A stretch of 14,541 nucleotides of DNA from Planctomycetaceae bacterium UBA6172. GTDB taxonomy: Bacteria > Planctomycetota > Planctomycetia > Pirellulales > Pirellulaceae. Below the pieces are notes generated by a model. The model was not told the DNA's origin and ran no database searches. It worked only from the letters and a program-made list of their open reading frames with translations. Positions 1 through 12,000 of the stretch are shown in pieces. Where the stretch lies: the NCBI GenBank assembly GCA_002422955.1, contig DITY01000258.1, positions 1-14,541 of the forward strand, written 5' to 3'. A program made the position numbers and the translations under genes. Position 1 is the stretch's first letter. The number at the start of each line of letters is the position of its first letter.

Positions 1-3000
1 GCGGGCCGCTTCGATGACACCGACATCGTTCATTACATCGCCGAAAATGTGATCATCGCCGGCAACCCCGGCGGGTCGCTGCAGGACCTGGTCCGCCCCG
101 GCCTGTCCGACGTCGCCGGCCTGGAGCGGCCCGGTGCCGGCCTGTTGGTGGCCGGGGCTTACGCCTATCAGCTGACCTTCGTCGACCGCTTCGGGTTCGA
201 ATCGTTGGCCGCCGCCGCGTCGACCTCGTCGATCATCGCGAGTGACCAGTCGGCGATCGATCTGTTCAATCTGCCGGCGGTTCCGGCGGGAGCGGATTAC
301 GTGTCCCGGCGGATCTATCGGCTGGCCCCAGGCGAAACCGAATACCGCTTGGTCGGCGAACTCGATGCGACCGCAACCCGCTTCACCGACAACGGTCGGC
401 GGACCGGCGTGCCATTGGATCTGACGCGGGCGGGAATCCGCGGGCGGCTGACCGCGTCGCTGGTGATCGATCCGGGTACGATCGTCAAGTTGCGTGGGGC
501 GCGGATCGAATTGGGCCAGGGGACTCAGTTGCTGGCCGAAGGGTTGCCGGGTTTGCCCGTCGTGTTCACCAGCGTCGCGGATGACCGTTATGGCGCGGGC
601 GGATCGTTCGATACGAACAACGATTCGATGGCCACGGGCGGGGGCTTATCGCCGCAGCGCGGTGACTGGGCTGGGATTTACGCCGGCCCCACGTCGAATG
701 TCAGCCTCGACAACTCGGTCGTCGCCTATGGCGGCGGGATCAGTTTGATCGAAGGTGGCCAGAGCAAGGCGTTTTCCGCCTTGGAACTGCACCAGGCGAC
801 CGCTCGGGTCGTCGACTCGCGGTTCGAGTACAACGCGAACGGGCAGGGGGGCGCTGGCCCCGTCGGTCGCAACGGCCGGTTGGGAAATACCCCCTCGACG
901 ATCTTCGCGCGGTTCACGCAACCGGTGCTGGTCGGCAACCAATTCCTAGAAAACCGCGGCCCGATCATCGACATCGACAGCGATTCGCTGAACGCCGAGT
1001 TCGTGATCGACCATGGGCGGCAGACCGGCGCGATCGAACGACTTGCCGAACTGGATGACAACCACGGTCCATTGATCCGCCGCAACACGACACAGAGCAC
1101 CCCCAGTGACTCGGCCTCGCAAATCCAGCTCAACGGGATGTATGTCCGTGGCGGCGTGCTGTCGACGTCGAGCATTTGGGATGACACGGACATCGTCCAC
1201 ATGGTGTTTGACACGATCAGTGTCGGCAATCAAGTGTCCGGCGGTGCCCTGCGATTGCAGAGCCGTCCCGACGAAAGCCTGGTCATCAAGCTCGCGGGTG
1301 CGGGCAATCCGAACAGCCCGACGGTCGGCACCGGGTTCACCGCCACCGGTTCGGCGTCGTCGGTCGAAGATCGGATCGGCGGCACGATCCACGTGATCGG
1401 GCTGCCGGGCGCGCCCGTGGTGATGACCAGCCTGCAAGATGACAGCGTCGGGGCCGGTCGCCGCTTGGACGGTTCGCAGCAGAATGACACCAACGGGGAT
1501 AGCTTCGGCAGCCGACCGGTTGCCAACGATTGGCGAGGGCTGTACCTCGACCAATTCAGCAACGACCGCAACGTAGCGGTCGTCTTGGAACAGGAATTGT
1601 CCAACGAGGTTGCCCCGGGCTTGAACGGCACCGTCGACAACGCGCAGTTCTTGGGCGAATTGGCCGAAAGCCAATTGGCTAGCGATGACCGACTGCGGAT
1701 CGGCTATCAAATTCACGGCTTCCTCAGCGGCCCCAACGACGTCGATACGTTCAGCTTCAGCGGCGCCGCCGGCACGCCGGTCTGGATCGATATCGACCAC
1801 ACGAGCATCGGGCTGGACAGCATCCTCGAGATTCTGGATTCCTCGGGGAATGTCCTGGCCCGGTCCGACAACAGCTTCGCCGAGGTGGACGATCCGAGTT
1901 TGATCACCGTCCTGAGCAGTTCCCTGCAAGGTAGGGTCGGTTCGCTCAGCCGTTTCGAAGGTTCGTTCGAACAGCCCGGCGCGTTCGGTCTGTATCAGGA
2001 TTTCGGTTCGACCAACCTCCGCGACGCAGGACTGAGTATCACCCTACCGGGCCCCGTCGGGGCGCGTAGCGTCTACTTCGTGAGAGTCCGGAGTGCTTCG
2101 GTCAATGCGGCCGATGCCGCTGGCGGACTGAGCCAAGGCGGCTACTCGCTGCAGATCCGGCTGCAGGAAGCCCAAGAATTCCCCGGCAGCAGCATTCGCT
2201 TCGCCGACATTCGCTATGCCAACCACGGGGTCCGTCTACGCGGCCTGCCGGGTGAGTCGCCCCTGCTGGGAGAAATCGGCGAGAGCGAAACCTTCGCGAC
2301 CAGCAACGACAGCTTGGCAGGCGGCACCAATTTGCTGGAACGTCCTCAATATGTCGGCAACTTAGCGGCGACCAACAACGGCACGATCAGCATCGCCGGA
2401 GCGCTGTCCAGTGGCTTCGATGTCGACTTCTACCGTGTCGACGTCAACTTCGCCGGTTCGGGCCTCGGGAACCTGCGCCGCTCGACCGTTTTCGACATCG
2501 ATTACGCCGACGGGTTCAGCCGACCTGACACCAACGTCAGCGTCTTCTATTCGCCGACGGGGAATGCCGCCAATGCCCAATTGGTGCTGTTCGGGTCGGG
2601 CAGCAACATCGCCGACGATCAGACGAGCCCGCTCGGGGCGGAGGTTGGGGAACTGCTGGCCCGCGGCTCGGTGGCGGGAGGCGACCCGTTCATCGGCCCG
2701 ATCGGATTGAGCCAGGGCTCTTACTTCGTTTCCGTCACGTCGGCCAATCAACTCCCTCAGGAATTGGGCAGCAACCTGACCCTGCGGCGGGAGCCGATGG
2801 AATCGGTCATCCGTATCTTCGAAGATAAGGTCGAATCGATCGGCGGATCGACCGCACTGGCTCCCCGCGAGGGCGCATTCGTTCAAACGGCCGCTCCGGG
2901 TTGGGCGATCACCACCAATCGCGGCGCCGCCCCGGGCCATCAACGGACGGCCACCTTCAACGGCAGCCGCACCGCCGCCACCATCCCCAACAACCAGTCG

Positions 3001-6000
3001 TGGCGGTTCGATCGCTCCGCCGCCAGCGGTTCGCTGGATTCGGCGGCATTCGACCTGGCCGGCTACTCGGCCGCCGATCTGCCGAGGCTCTATTTCGATT
3101 ATTTCTATGCCCCCGGGTTGGGCGACTCGGTCCGAATTCGTGCCACCAGCGACCAGCTCAGCGGTCCGATCACCCTGCCCAGCAGTTTCCTGACTTCCCC
3201 GGACGGGAACACTTGGCGACAACAGATCGTTGCGTTGGACGCGGTCGCCGGGCATACCGGAATCGTGATCTCGTATGAGTACGTGACGGGCGCGGGGGCG
3301 GGCGAAGGGTTGTACGTCGATAATTTTGTTATCGGCTTTGCCGAACGCGGCGAAATGGTCTCGAACGCGACCCCCGGCCAATCCGCGTTCACCTTCGGCT
3401 TTGGTGGCCAAGGCGAATACCAACTCGAGCTTCGTCCCGCGGTCGAGTATTTCGATCCGCGTGCGGGCGGCGCGCTGGCCCTGACCGATACCTTCGACAC
3501 CAACGACCGCCTGGCGCGGCGTGTGACGCTGGTCGCCCCGTCCGGCAGTCAGTTGCTAAATGGTGACACCTTCACCTTGAACGATGGTTCCACGACCGTC
3601 ACGTTCGAGTTCAATTCCGTACCCGGCTTCACCGAGGGCGTCGTCCGGATTCCCTACGCCTCGACCGATACCGCGACCCAGATCGCCCAGCGGTTGATCG
3701 CCGCGATCAACAATCCGGTCGTGCAGTCGAGCTTGAAGCTCAAGGCCGCCCCGGCTTCCAGCAACGCGTCGCTGATCGCGACCGACGCGCGGGTCAACCT
3801 GCACGGCACGGCCAGCGGCGATTTCGAAATTGTCCGGAACGTCGCCGGCGCCCCCGCGACCTTGTCGTCGACTCCCCGTCCAGGCGGCCGCAACATCCGC
3901 TTGGCGGCGATCGCGCTCGACGCCTTCGGGGATTTCAACACCACGCGGACCCAGGGCCAAGTGATCATCGACAGCAACCGGATCAGCCACGTCAATGGCG
4001 TCGGCATCTGGTCCGAATTGCCGCCGCGGTTGACCGACCCCCGCGACATCGTGACCGGTTTCGGCACCCAACCGCCGCTCGGCAACACCGGCAGCGGCAT
4101 CCCGCTGAACCTGCCGACCCTCAACGATTCGGTGCTCGGCGGGATCGTGCCAGGCGTGGTGATCGAGAACAACATCATCGACCAGGCGAGGTTTGCGGGC
4201 ATTAAGATCGACGGACAAACACAGCCGCTGGTCGTCACGCTGCCGCCGACGCCACGGATCGCCGACGGCATGGTGATGGTGCTCGATGCGGCCGGGACCC
4301 GCGTCGTGATGGAGTTCGATGACCTCGGCGGCAACACGACCGCCGAAGCTGGTAGCGGTGTGATCGGCGGCGACGGCTTCATCGACGGCCACAGCCCGAT
4401 TTATTACCGCAAACGGCCAGCGGGAGCGGGTGCTGAACTCAGCGGCGCTTATCCGGCGGGCGGCCGCCAGACGGTCAGCTCGAATCAGGAATTGTTGGTC
4501 GCCATGCAACAGGCGATCAACGGCAGCATTCTGACCACCAACGGGCTCGCCGGTTTGGTTCGCGCGACGATCGGACCCGCGCTCACCGTGTCGGCGACCC
4601 CACCGTTGTTGCCCGAATTCGCGTTGTACATCGAAGGGGCGACGGACGTCTTCTTCAGCAACTTCTTTGCCAAGGGGGGCGGGACGCTCCCGCAGGTGCA
4701 GAACGCTCCGGTTCCCGAGGCGCCTCAGCCCTTTGCCCGCATCGTCAACAACACGATCTACGGCAACGACGGCACCGAAGCCCAATTCGCGGTTCCGGCG
4801 ACCGCCGAGCCCAACGATCGCATCGCCCAGGCGGTCGACACGAAAGCCGGACGCAATCACGGTGCTCCCTACTTCACACAAGGCACGTTGGGAGACAATA
4901 CCGACCCGCTGTCGGCAGACCGCGACGTCGATCTTTTCAAAGTGGAACTCGAGGTTGGCGAACGATTGGTCGCCGATACCCGGATCGGCGGTCCCACGAC
5001 CGTCCTCCGCTTGTTCAACGAAAACGGCGAGGCGCTGTCCTTCGTCACGGGTGGCGGTGTAAGTTCGACCGTCAGCCTCCCCGGCGCGACCCCGCCGCAC
5101 CTCAACTCCGCGGTCTCGGGGAACGGCTTCATCGATTTCACCGCGACGAAGAAGGGGACCTACTACGTCGGGATCAGCAGCCTGGGCAACGACAGTTACG
5201 ATCCGCTGAGCCTGGCTGGTCGCAAGGCAGGCACCGGTGGCACGGGTGTCTACGGCTTGGGCATCGAAGTCTTCGCGGCGCGGAGCTTCGTGATGTCGCT
5301 CGATAACGGCGGTGGCAGCACCCGCGCCGGGGCGCTCGTCGGCACGACTTTCGCGATCACGCAGGTCCCCGATTACGTTCCCAGCGGTGCTTATACTGGC
5401 GTCAATCCGTTCGGTAACCGTGTGACGTTCGAGTTCACCTCCAACAGCGGCGCCTTGGTCCTGCCCAACGGCAACATCAACGTGCCGCTGCGGACCGACA
5501 CCGCCGACGGCGGCTACCGCGTTCCCGACATCATGCGTGCGATCGCCGACGCGGTCGATCGCGTGGTCGGCGGCACACCGGCGATGCCCAACCACACGGG
5601 GAACAATGGCCCGGATGGCCGCAATGGGCCGATCACCCGAGTGACCGCGACGGCACTGGGGGGCATCGATGGCAACAATGGCGCGATCGTCACGTATTTC
5701 TTACCGTCGGATTACGCGAGCGGTGGCTTTGGCCACAACCGTCTGGAGAATCTCTCGAACAGCGTTCCGACCGCCAACGGCTGGAGCGATGGGGCGGGGA
5801 CCAGCGAACTGTACGTTTACATCAACAATGCTGCCAGGATCGAACTCAGCCCCGCGGCGCGTGCGGCGGGCCTGCTGTTCACCCCCGACGCTTCGACGCC
5901 GGCCTACGCGACTCAGGCGGACCAATTGCTCGCCGAAAATGGCGTGTTGATCACCCAGGGTGCGAGCCCGACCCTGATGAACAACGTGTTCATCAACCTG

Positions 6001-9000
6001 CACCAGAGCGTCGTGGTCGAAGAGACGAATCGGGCCGGCTTCGGCGTTCTCGCTCAGGTCGACACGTTCTACAAGCAACAAGCCGTTGTCGTGACGGGCA
6101 ACACGTTCCAGTACGACGAATCGAGAAACTCGCGGATCCGTGCCGACGTCAACACGCCGGGCATCAACGACCCGGGGCTTTCGACCGATTCGTTCAACGG
6201 GCCGAGCAACGTCAACGGCGGCAACTCGGACTTCAACTTCATCGTCCCGGGCGGCCAGTTGGTCGTGGAGAATGCGGCCGGCAGCCGCATGACCCCGGCC
6301 GCGGGAGCGACGATTATCGACAGCGCGATCAACTCGCTCGCCGAGCGTGATACGGTGGCCGCGCTGAAGCAGTCGGTCGGCATCCCGATCAGCAACATCC
6401 TGGCACCCGACCGCGATCAGAGTGGCCAACTTCGCGCCGACGATCCGGCTGTCACCTCGCCGGGCGGGCTCGGATCGAATGTCTTCAAGGATCGTGGGGC
6501 CTTGGACCGCGCCGACTTCGTTGGCCCCACCGCGGTTCTCGAATTCCCCCGCGACAACGACGCGGCGGGCATCGACACCGACCCGACCGAGAGCTTCCTC
6601 AGTCTCCGCAGCGGGATCTATGACGAGTTCCGCATCCTGTTGCGGGACATCGGCGATTCCTCCGATCCGTTCGTCGGCAGCGGTATCGACCACAATACGG
6701 TCGTCGTACCGGCCTTGGCGGGCTTACGGGAATCGGGCGCGAACTTCTCGCTGTTCGAGGGTGATCGTCTGCTGACCGAAGGGGTCGACTACACCTTCAG
6801 CTACGACGCCACCAGCGGCGTGGTCACGCTGCGCCCCCTCGCCGGCATTTGGCGAAGCGACCGTGCCTACCGGATCTCGATCAACAACAAAGACCGGTTG
6901 GTCGGACTGGCCCCCGGCGCCGGCGCTGTCTCGGACGGCGACTCCTTCGTGATCGTCGATAGCAATGGCGGCCGCGTGACGTATGAGTTCGAGTCGGGGT
7001 ACGAATTGCTCGTCCCCGAGACGCTGCAGTTCACGATCCCCGCGGTGGGAACCGGGACGGGCGGGATTACCGACGGTTCCCGCTTCAGCATCAGCGGGAT
7101 TAGCGGGACGCCCGTGTTCTTCGAGTTCGACCGGGATGGCGTGACGCTGCCCGATAGCCGGGTCATCTCCTTCACGACCGGGGATTCCCCGGAAACGCTG
7201 GCGGCCGCCTCCGCCGCCGCGATTCAAGCGGCCGCCGTTACCGGCGTGATCAACGTAACCCCCGTGCTCAACGGAGCCAAGGTGATCGTCGGCAGCGAAG
7301 CGGGCACGGTTCTCGACACCGGCCGGACTGCTTTGGTTTCGGCCACCCGCACGTTGGCATTGTCCGTGCCGAACGTCGGCGCCGGTCCCGGCGGGATCCT
7401 CGATGGCGACATCCTGACGATCAGCGATGGGATCGAGTCGATCCGTTTCGAGTTCGATTCCAATGGCGTTTTCAATCCGCTCAACACGCCGATCCTGATC
7501 GGTGCCGTCAGCCCGGCGCAGACGGTTCGCGATGCGATCCAGCTCGCGATCGTCAATTCGCCGCTGCGGATCGAACCGGTGCTGATCGGCGAACTGATCT
7601 TCTTGAACCTGCCGGCTGATGGTTCGGCCGTCGTTTCGCGCGGTCAACTGGGCGTGGTCGGTATCAGCCGAACCCCGGGAGATGGCGAGACGCTGGAGTT
7701 CACCCCAGCGACGGGTAATCCCGTGACCCTGGTGCTCGACCGCACCGATGCGAACGGGTCCTTGCCCACGGGCGATGCCCGGATCGAGTTCACCCGCGCG
7801 ACGACCGGTGATCAGTTGGCCGAGGCGATCGCCGCGGCGATCCGCGGTCAGAGCATTGCCGGAATCGATCCCGTCGGCGTGCTGGCCAATCCGGGCGGCC
7901 AAGTCGTGATCGGCGGCCAAGTCGGGCTGGGCCTGAACCTTACGGCCGGTTCGACCATCGAACTGATCGGCGAACCGGGCGTGACCGAATCGAGCCTGCT
8001 GACGATCTTCGGCCCCTTGCTGCTGCAATTGCCGATCGTCGGCGGCAACGGCATCCCCGATGACAGCCAGTTCCAACTCAGCGACGGCTTCAATACCGCG
8101 GTGTTCCAATACAACCGCGTGTTGACCGGAGCGACCAACCTGCAGGCGATCGAAATCCCCTATCGTGTGTTCGACGATGTCGAGGCCGTGACGGCGGCGA
8201 CCGTTGCCGCGATCAACGGCTCGGGCTTGCAGATCACGGCGGTCAATTTGGGCGGTGGTCGGATCTCGCTTGGCAATATCAACGAAGATCAGTTCGGTTT
8301 CCCGCAGCCGCAACCACCCGTCAACCCCAACGATCCGGTCATCCCTGTGATCAACGCGCCCCTGGTGCCGCGACGCGGGATCGTGACCGATGGCGAACAG
8401 ATTGTCATCACGCAGGGCAGCCAGACGCTCCGCTTGGAATTCGACGCGGCAACCGGCGGGGGTGGCGTGGCTCCCGGGTTCATCCCCGTGATCTTCCAGC
8501 CCAACGGCACCGTGGATGACGTGGCGAGCGTGTTGGCCGCCGCGATCAACAACAACCGCGGTACCATGGAGTTGCAGGCGACCGCGCAGCCTGGCGGTCA
8601 AGTGAAATTGGCCGACAACTCGCAAACGGTTGTCGACGTATCGGCAGCCCCGACCGTGATCCTCTCGGGAACGCCCGGTGGCGCGATCCCCGTGCCGTTC
8701 AACGGCGCGTTCGGGCCCGAAGAGATGAAGCGGTCCTTGATCAACGCGATCAACCAGTCCGAAGCGGCCGGTTTGACCACCTTGCACGCGGTCAATCGCG
8801 GTGGCGGGACATTCTTCATCGAGAATGCGTTGCTGATCGACGGTCCGCTCCCGAGCTATTTCTTGCAGTCGGTCAAGGATTTGGCCGGCAACCCGCTGAA
8901 GCCGAATCGCGAAGACAATTCGACGCAGTTCACGCTGCTGCTGCCGACCGTGGGTCTCGATTACGGCGACGCACCCGATCCCCGTGGCGGTGTCGCCGGT

Positions 9001-12000
9001 CGCTATCCGACGAACCTGGCCAACGACGGCGCCCGTCACATGGTCGACCCCAACGGGGTACGTCTCGGTACTCTGATCGACATCGACGCCGATGGCATGC
9101 CGACGCCGCTCGCCGATGGCGACGACACCACGATCTTTGTCGTCGGCACGAACGGCTCGCTATTCAACGCCGTGGTCCGCCCCGGCTTTGTGGAGATCAC
9201 CTTCGACTTGACGGGACCGGCCTCCGCTTTCGACGGCGACACGGTCACGATCTCGACCGGGGTCGATACCGCGACGCTCGAGTTCGATGTGGATGGGCTG
9301 TTCAACGAGAACAACTTCGCGGTAGCCCCGCTCGATCCCTCGTCGCCGACCTCGATCGCTGAAGCGTTCCGACGCGCGGTGCTCGAAAGCCCGTTGCGTC
9401 CCGCGAGCGTCGTGGTCGTCGGCAACACGGTCCGAATCATCACCGCGGACGAGGATGGTGTGAACTTTGTGAGTGCCGTCAACCCGACCGGGATTCTGAA
9501 TCCGGGCATCCCGCTGGAAATCTCGATCACGGTGACCGGTTCGGGCGTGGTTGATGCCTGGATCGATTTCAATTTCGACGGTGATTGGGACGATCCGAAC
9601 GAGCAGATCCTCAGCGGGGCGGTTCCCGGAGCGATCTTTACCGGTGACCCCATGGGCGATGCCGTCACCCGCACCTTCACGATCCTCGTTCCGGCGACGG
9701 CGGCCCGCCCGTCCGTGCCGACGCCGACCTACGCGCGATTCCGTATCAGCAGCGAAGGGGATCTCACCCCTCGCGGGCTGGCGCTGAGCGGCGAGGTCGA
9801 AGACTATCGGTTGGTCATCATGCCGGGGCTGCCCCCGACGGTGGATGAGAACAACCGCCATCTCGAGTACTTCATCGACGAGGACAATGTCCTACAGGCG
9901 AGCGACCTCGACGGTTCGCTGACCGACACCCCCAATGACGACGGCTTGCTAGCACGGATCACCGACCCCGATGGGGATGCAGTCCAGATCTATTCCGGCG
10001 ATGTCGGCCAGCGAACGCTGCAAGATGCGGCAGGAGAAATCGCGGGGGTCCTGAACCTGCGGGCCGATGGTGCCTTCGAGTTCACACCCACCGCTGACTA
10101 CTTCGGCAGCGTGGTGTTCACGGCTCGAGTTACCGACGTCAAATCGCTGGCCCCCGAAACTCAGTTGGTCAGCCCGACCGCGCTCTCGGTCACGATCACG
10201 GTCGCGCCGGTCAACGACGCCCCATCCGTCCTGGACCCGGTCGGTAATCCTCCGCTGATCGTTCGGACCAGCCCCGAGGACGTGGTCATCAATTTCACGT
10301 CCGCGGAGTTGACCTCGTTCTTCGTCGCCGGTCCGGCCAACGAATCGGACCAGGCGTTGGTGATCCAATCCGCGGGGGTCAACGGGCTCGGGTTCCAGAC
10401 CGAACTCGGCGGTTCGGTGCAGCTGGTGAACGGCGGCATCCGTTACACGCCACCGGCGGATTACCCAGGTCCGGGACCGGATCGCTTCGAGTACATCGTG
10501 GCCGACGTTCCCGGCAACGGGCAATTGCCGGAAACGGCGTTGACCCGGGGTACCGTGTTCATCACGATCACGCCGGTCAACGACGCACCGATCGTGCAAA
10601 ACAATACCTTCTCGCTCAACGGAAATGGCCCGTTCCAGATCCCGGTCACCGGCGCGAACGGCATTCTGACCAACGATCTGCCCGGCCCGCCCGATGAGGT
10701 CGCCGAAGGCCAAGGCTTGGCCTTGGAACTCAGCCAGTTCCCCAAGGGGACCCTGCGTGGCGGGACCGTCGCGTTGGTCGGCGGCAACCTGGTCTATACG
10801 CCGAGGGTCGGCTTCAGCGGTCCCGACCAATTCACCTACACGGTGTTCGATGTCGCGCCCCCGGTCGACATTTACAATCCGTTCATCCCGCAGTCGTCGA
10901 CCGGGACGGTCACCCTGAATGTGAACGGGACGAACTCACCACCCAGCTTCATCGGGATCAACGGCGATCCGAACCGGACGTCTCTGCAGTTCAATGAAAG
11001 CAAGGAGACGGAGCAGGTCTTCGAGTACAACCTCAACACTTGGTTCCTCGATCCGGAAGGGGATGCCTCGACCTACACCGTCGTCAGCAGCAATCCGGCG
11101 ATCGTGGTGTCGACGGTGATCATCGATCCGGCAACCGGGGCGGCCACGCTGAGGCTCCGTTTACCGTCGTTCCGGTTTGGTAACTTGAACCTGCAAGTGA
11201 CCGCAACCAACATCGGTGGTGGTCCATCGACCAGCGTTACCATCCCGGTATCGGTGCTCAACACACCGGATGCGCCGAGGTTGATCGGAACGCTCCATCC
11301 GCTCAATTCCGACGAAGACGTCACGATCCAACGTGACCTGACGCAGATCTTCTTCGATCCCGATGGCGAGCAACTCACCTACCAGGTTTCGCGGATCGGT
11401 AACATCTTCAATCCGACCGCGGCGCAAATCACCGCGTCGGGGTTGGTGCAGTCGATTTCGTTTGCTGGCAATCAGATGACGATCGTCCCGGTTGCCGATG
11501 CCTATGGCAGCATCCTGCTGGAGATCACGGCCCGTGACGCGACGGCCGCGGTCAGTGACGCGTTCACGCTCACGATCGCCCCTCAGCCTGATGCCCCCCG
11601 CGGCTTGCCGAACCAGTACGACGTGCCGATCGGCGGCCGCCTGCAGGTACTCAATCCGGCCCAAGGGGTACTCGCCAACGATTCGGATCCCGATTCGGAT
11701 GTCTTCCCCGGGACCAACGAGCGGGTGCGGGTCGATCTGTCCAGCGTCTCCGGGAGCAATCCGGTTTCCATCCAGAACGGGACTGGCGTGCGGGTGACGA
11801 CACCGCGAGGCCAGCTCGACATTTTCCGTGACGGCACGTTCACCTACAAGAACAACGTGGGGACCCCGGGACAAACCGATTCGTTCACCTATCGCCCGAT
11901 CGATCCGACCAATCGGGTCGGCAACCTGGTCACGGTTACGCTGACGCTCGGTCGTTCCGAGTATCAGAACCCGATCCCGGGCTTCCGCTTCGACGTCACG

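Larger units (their letters stand above)
6523..8943 (+). other. Ig-like domain split by the module array
   Basis: The first part (6523-6894) opens with GPTAVLEFPRDN and has VDYTFSYDATSGVVTLRPL and AYRISINNKD, the usual strands of a bacterial Ig-like (Big/SbsA-type) domain. The expected last strand of such a domain, 'V.DLAGNPL', appears only at 8869-8904 as SVKDLAGNPLKPN, followed by TQFTLLLP. About 1970 bases of module copies (M4-M10) lie between. The split reading is inferred from the order of strands. Confidence 0.55.

Noticed and set aside
49..51. GTG at 49 as start of gene 1
   Set aside because: The frame is open to base 1, and the codons before it encode DDTDIVH, which recurs inside the protein. 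The real start is upstream of the window.
946..1929. Minus-strand open frame of 327 codons
   Set aside because: Opposite clear scaffold repeats and the PPC domain of gene 1; no recognisable domain in its own translation.
3556..5595. Minus-strand open frame of 679 codons
   Set aside because: Same reason: opposite beta-helix and PPC coding sequence, low-complexity translation, no recognisable motif.
6724..9039. Minus-strand open frame of 771 codons
   Set aside because: It lies wholly opposite the well-supported gene 1 frame, and its translation is rich in D, R, G and H with no domain. Long antisense frames are common opposite GC-rich genes with strong codon bias.
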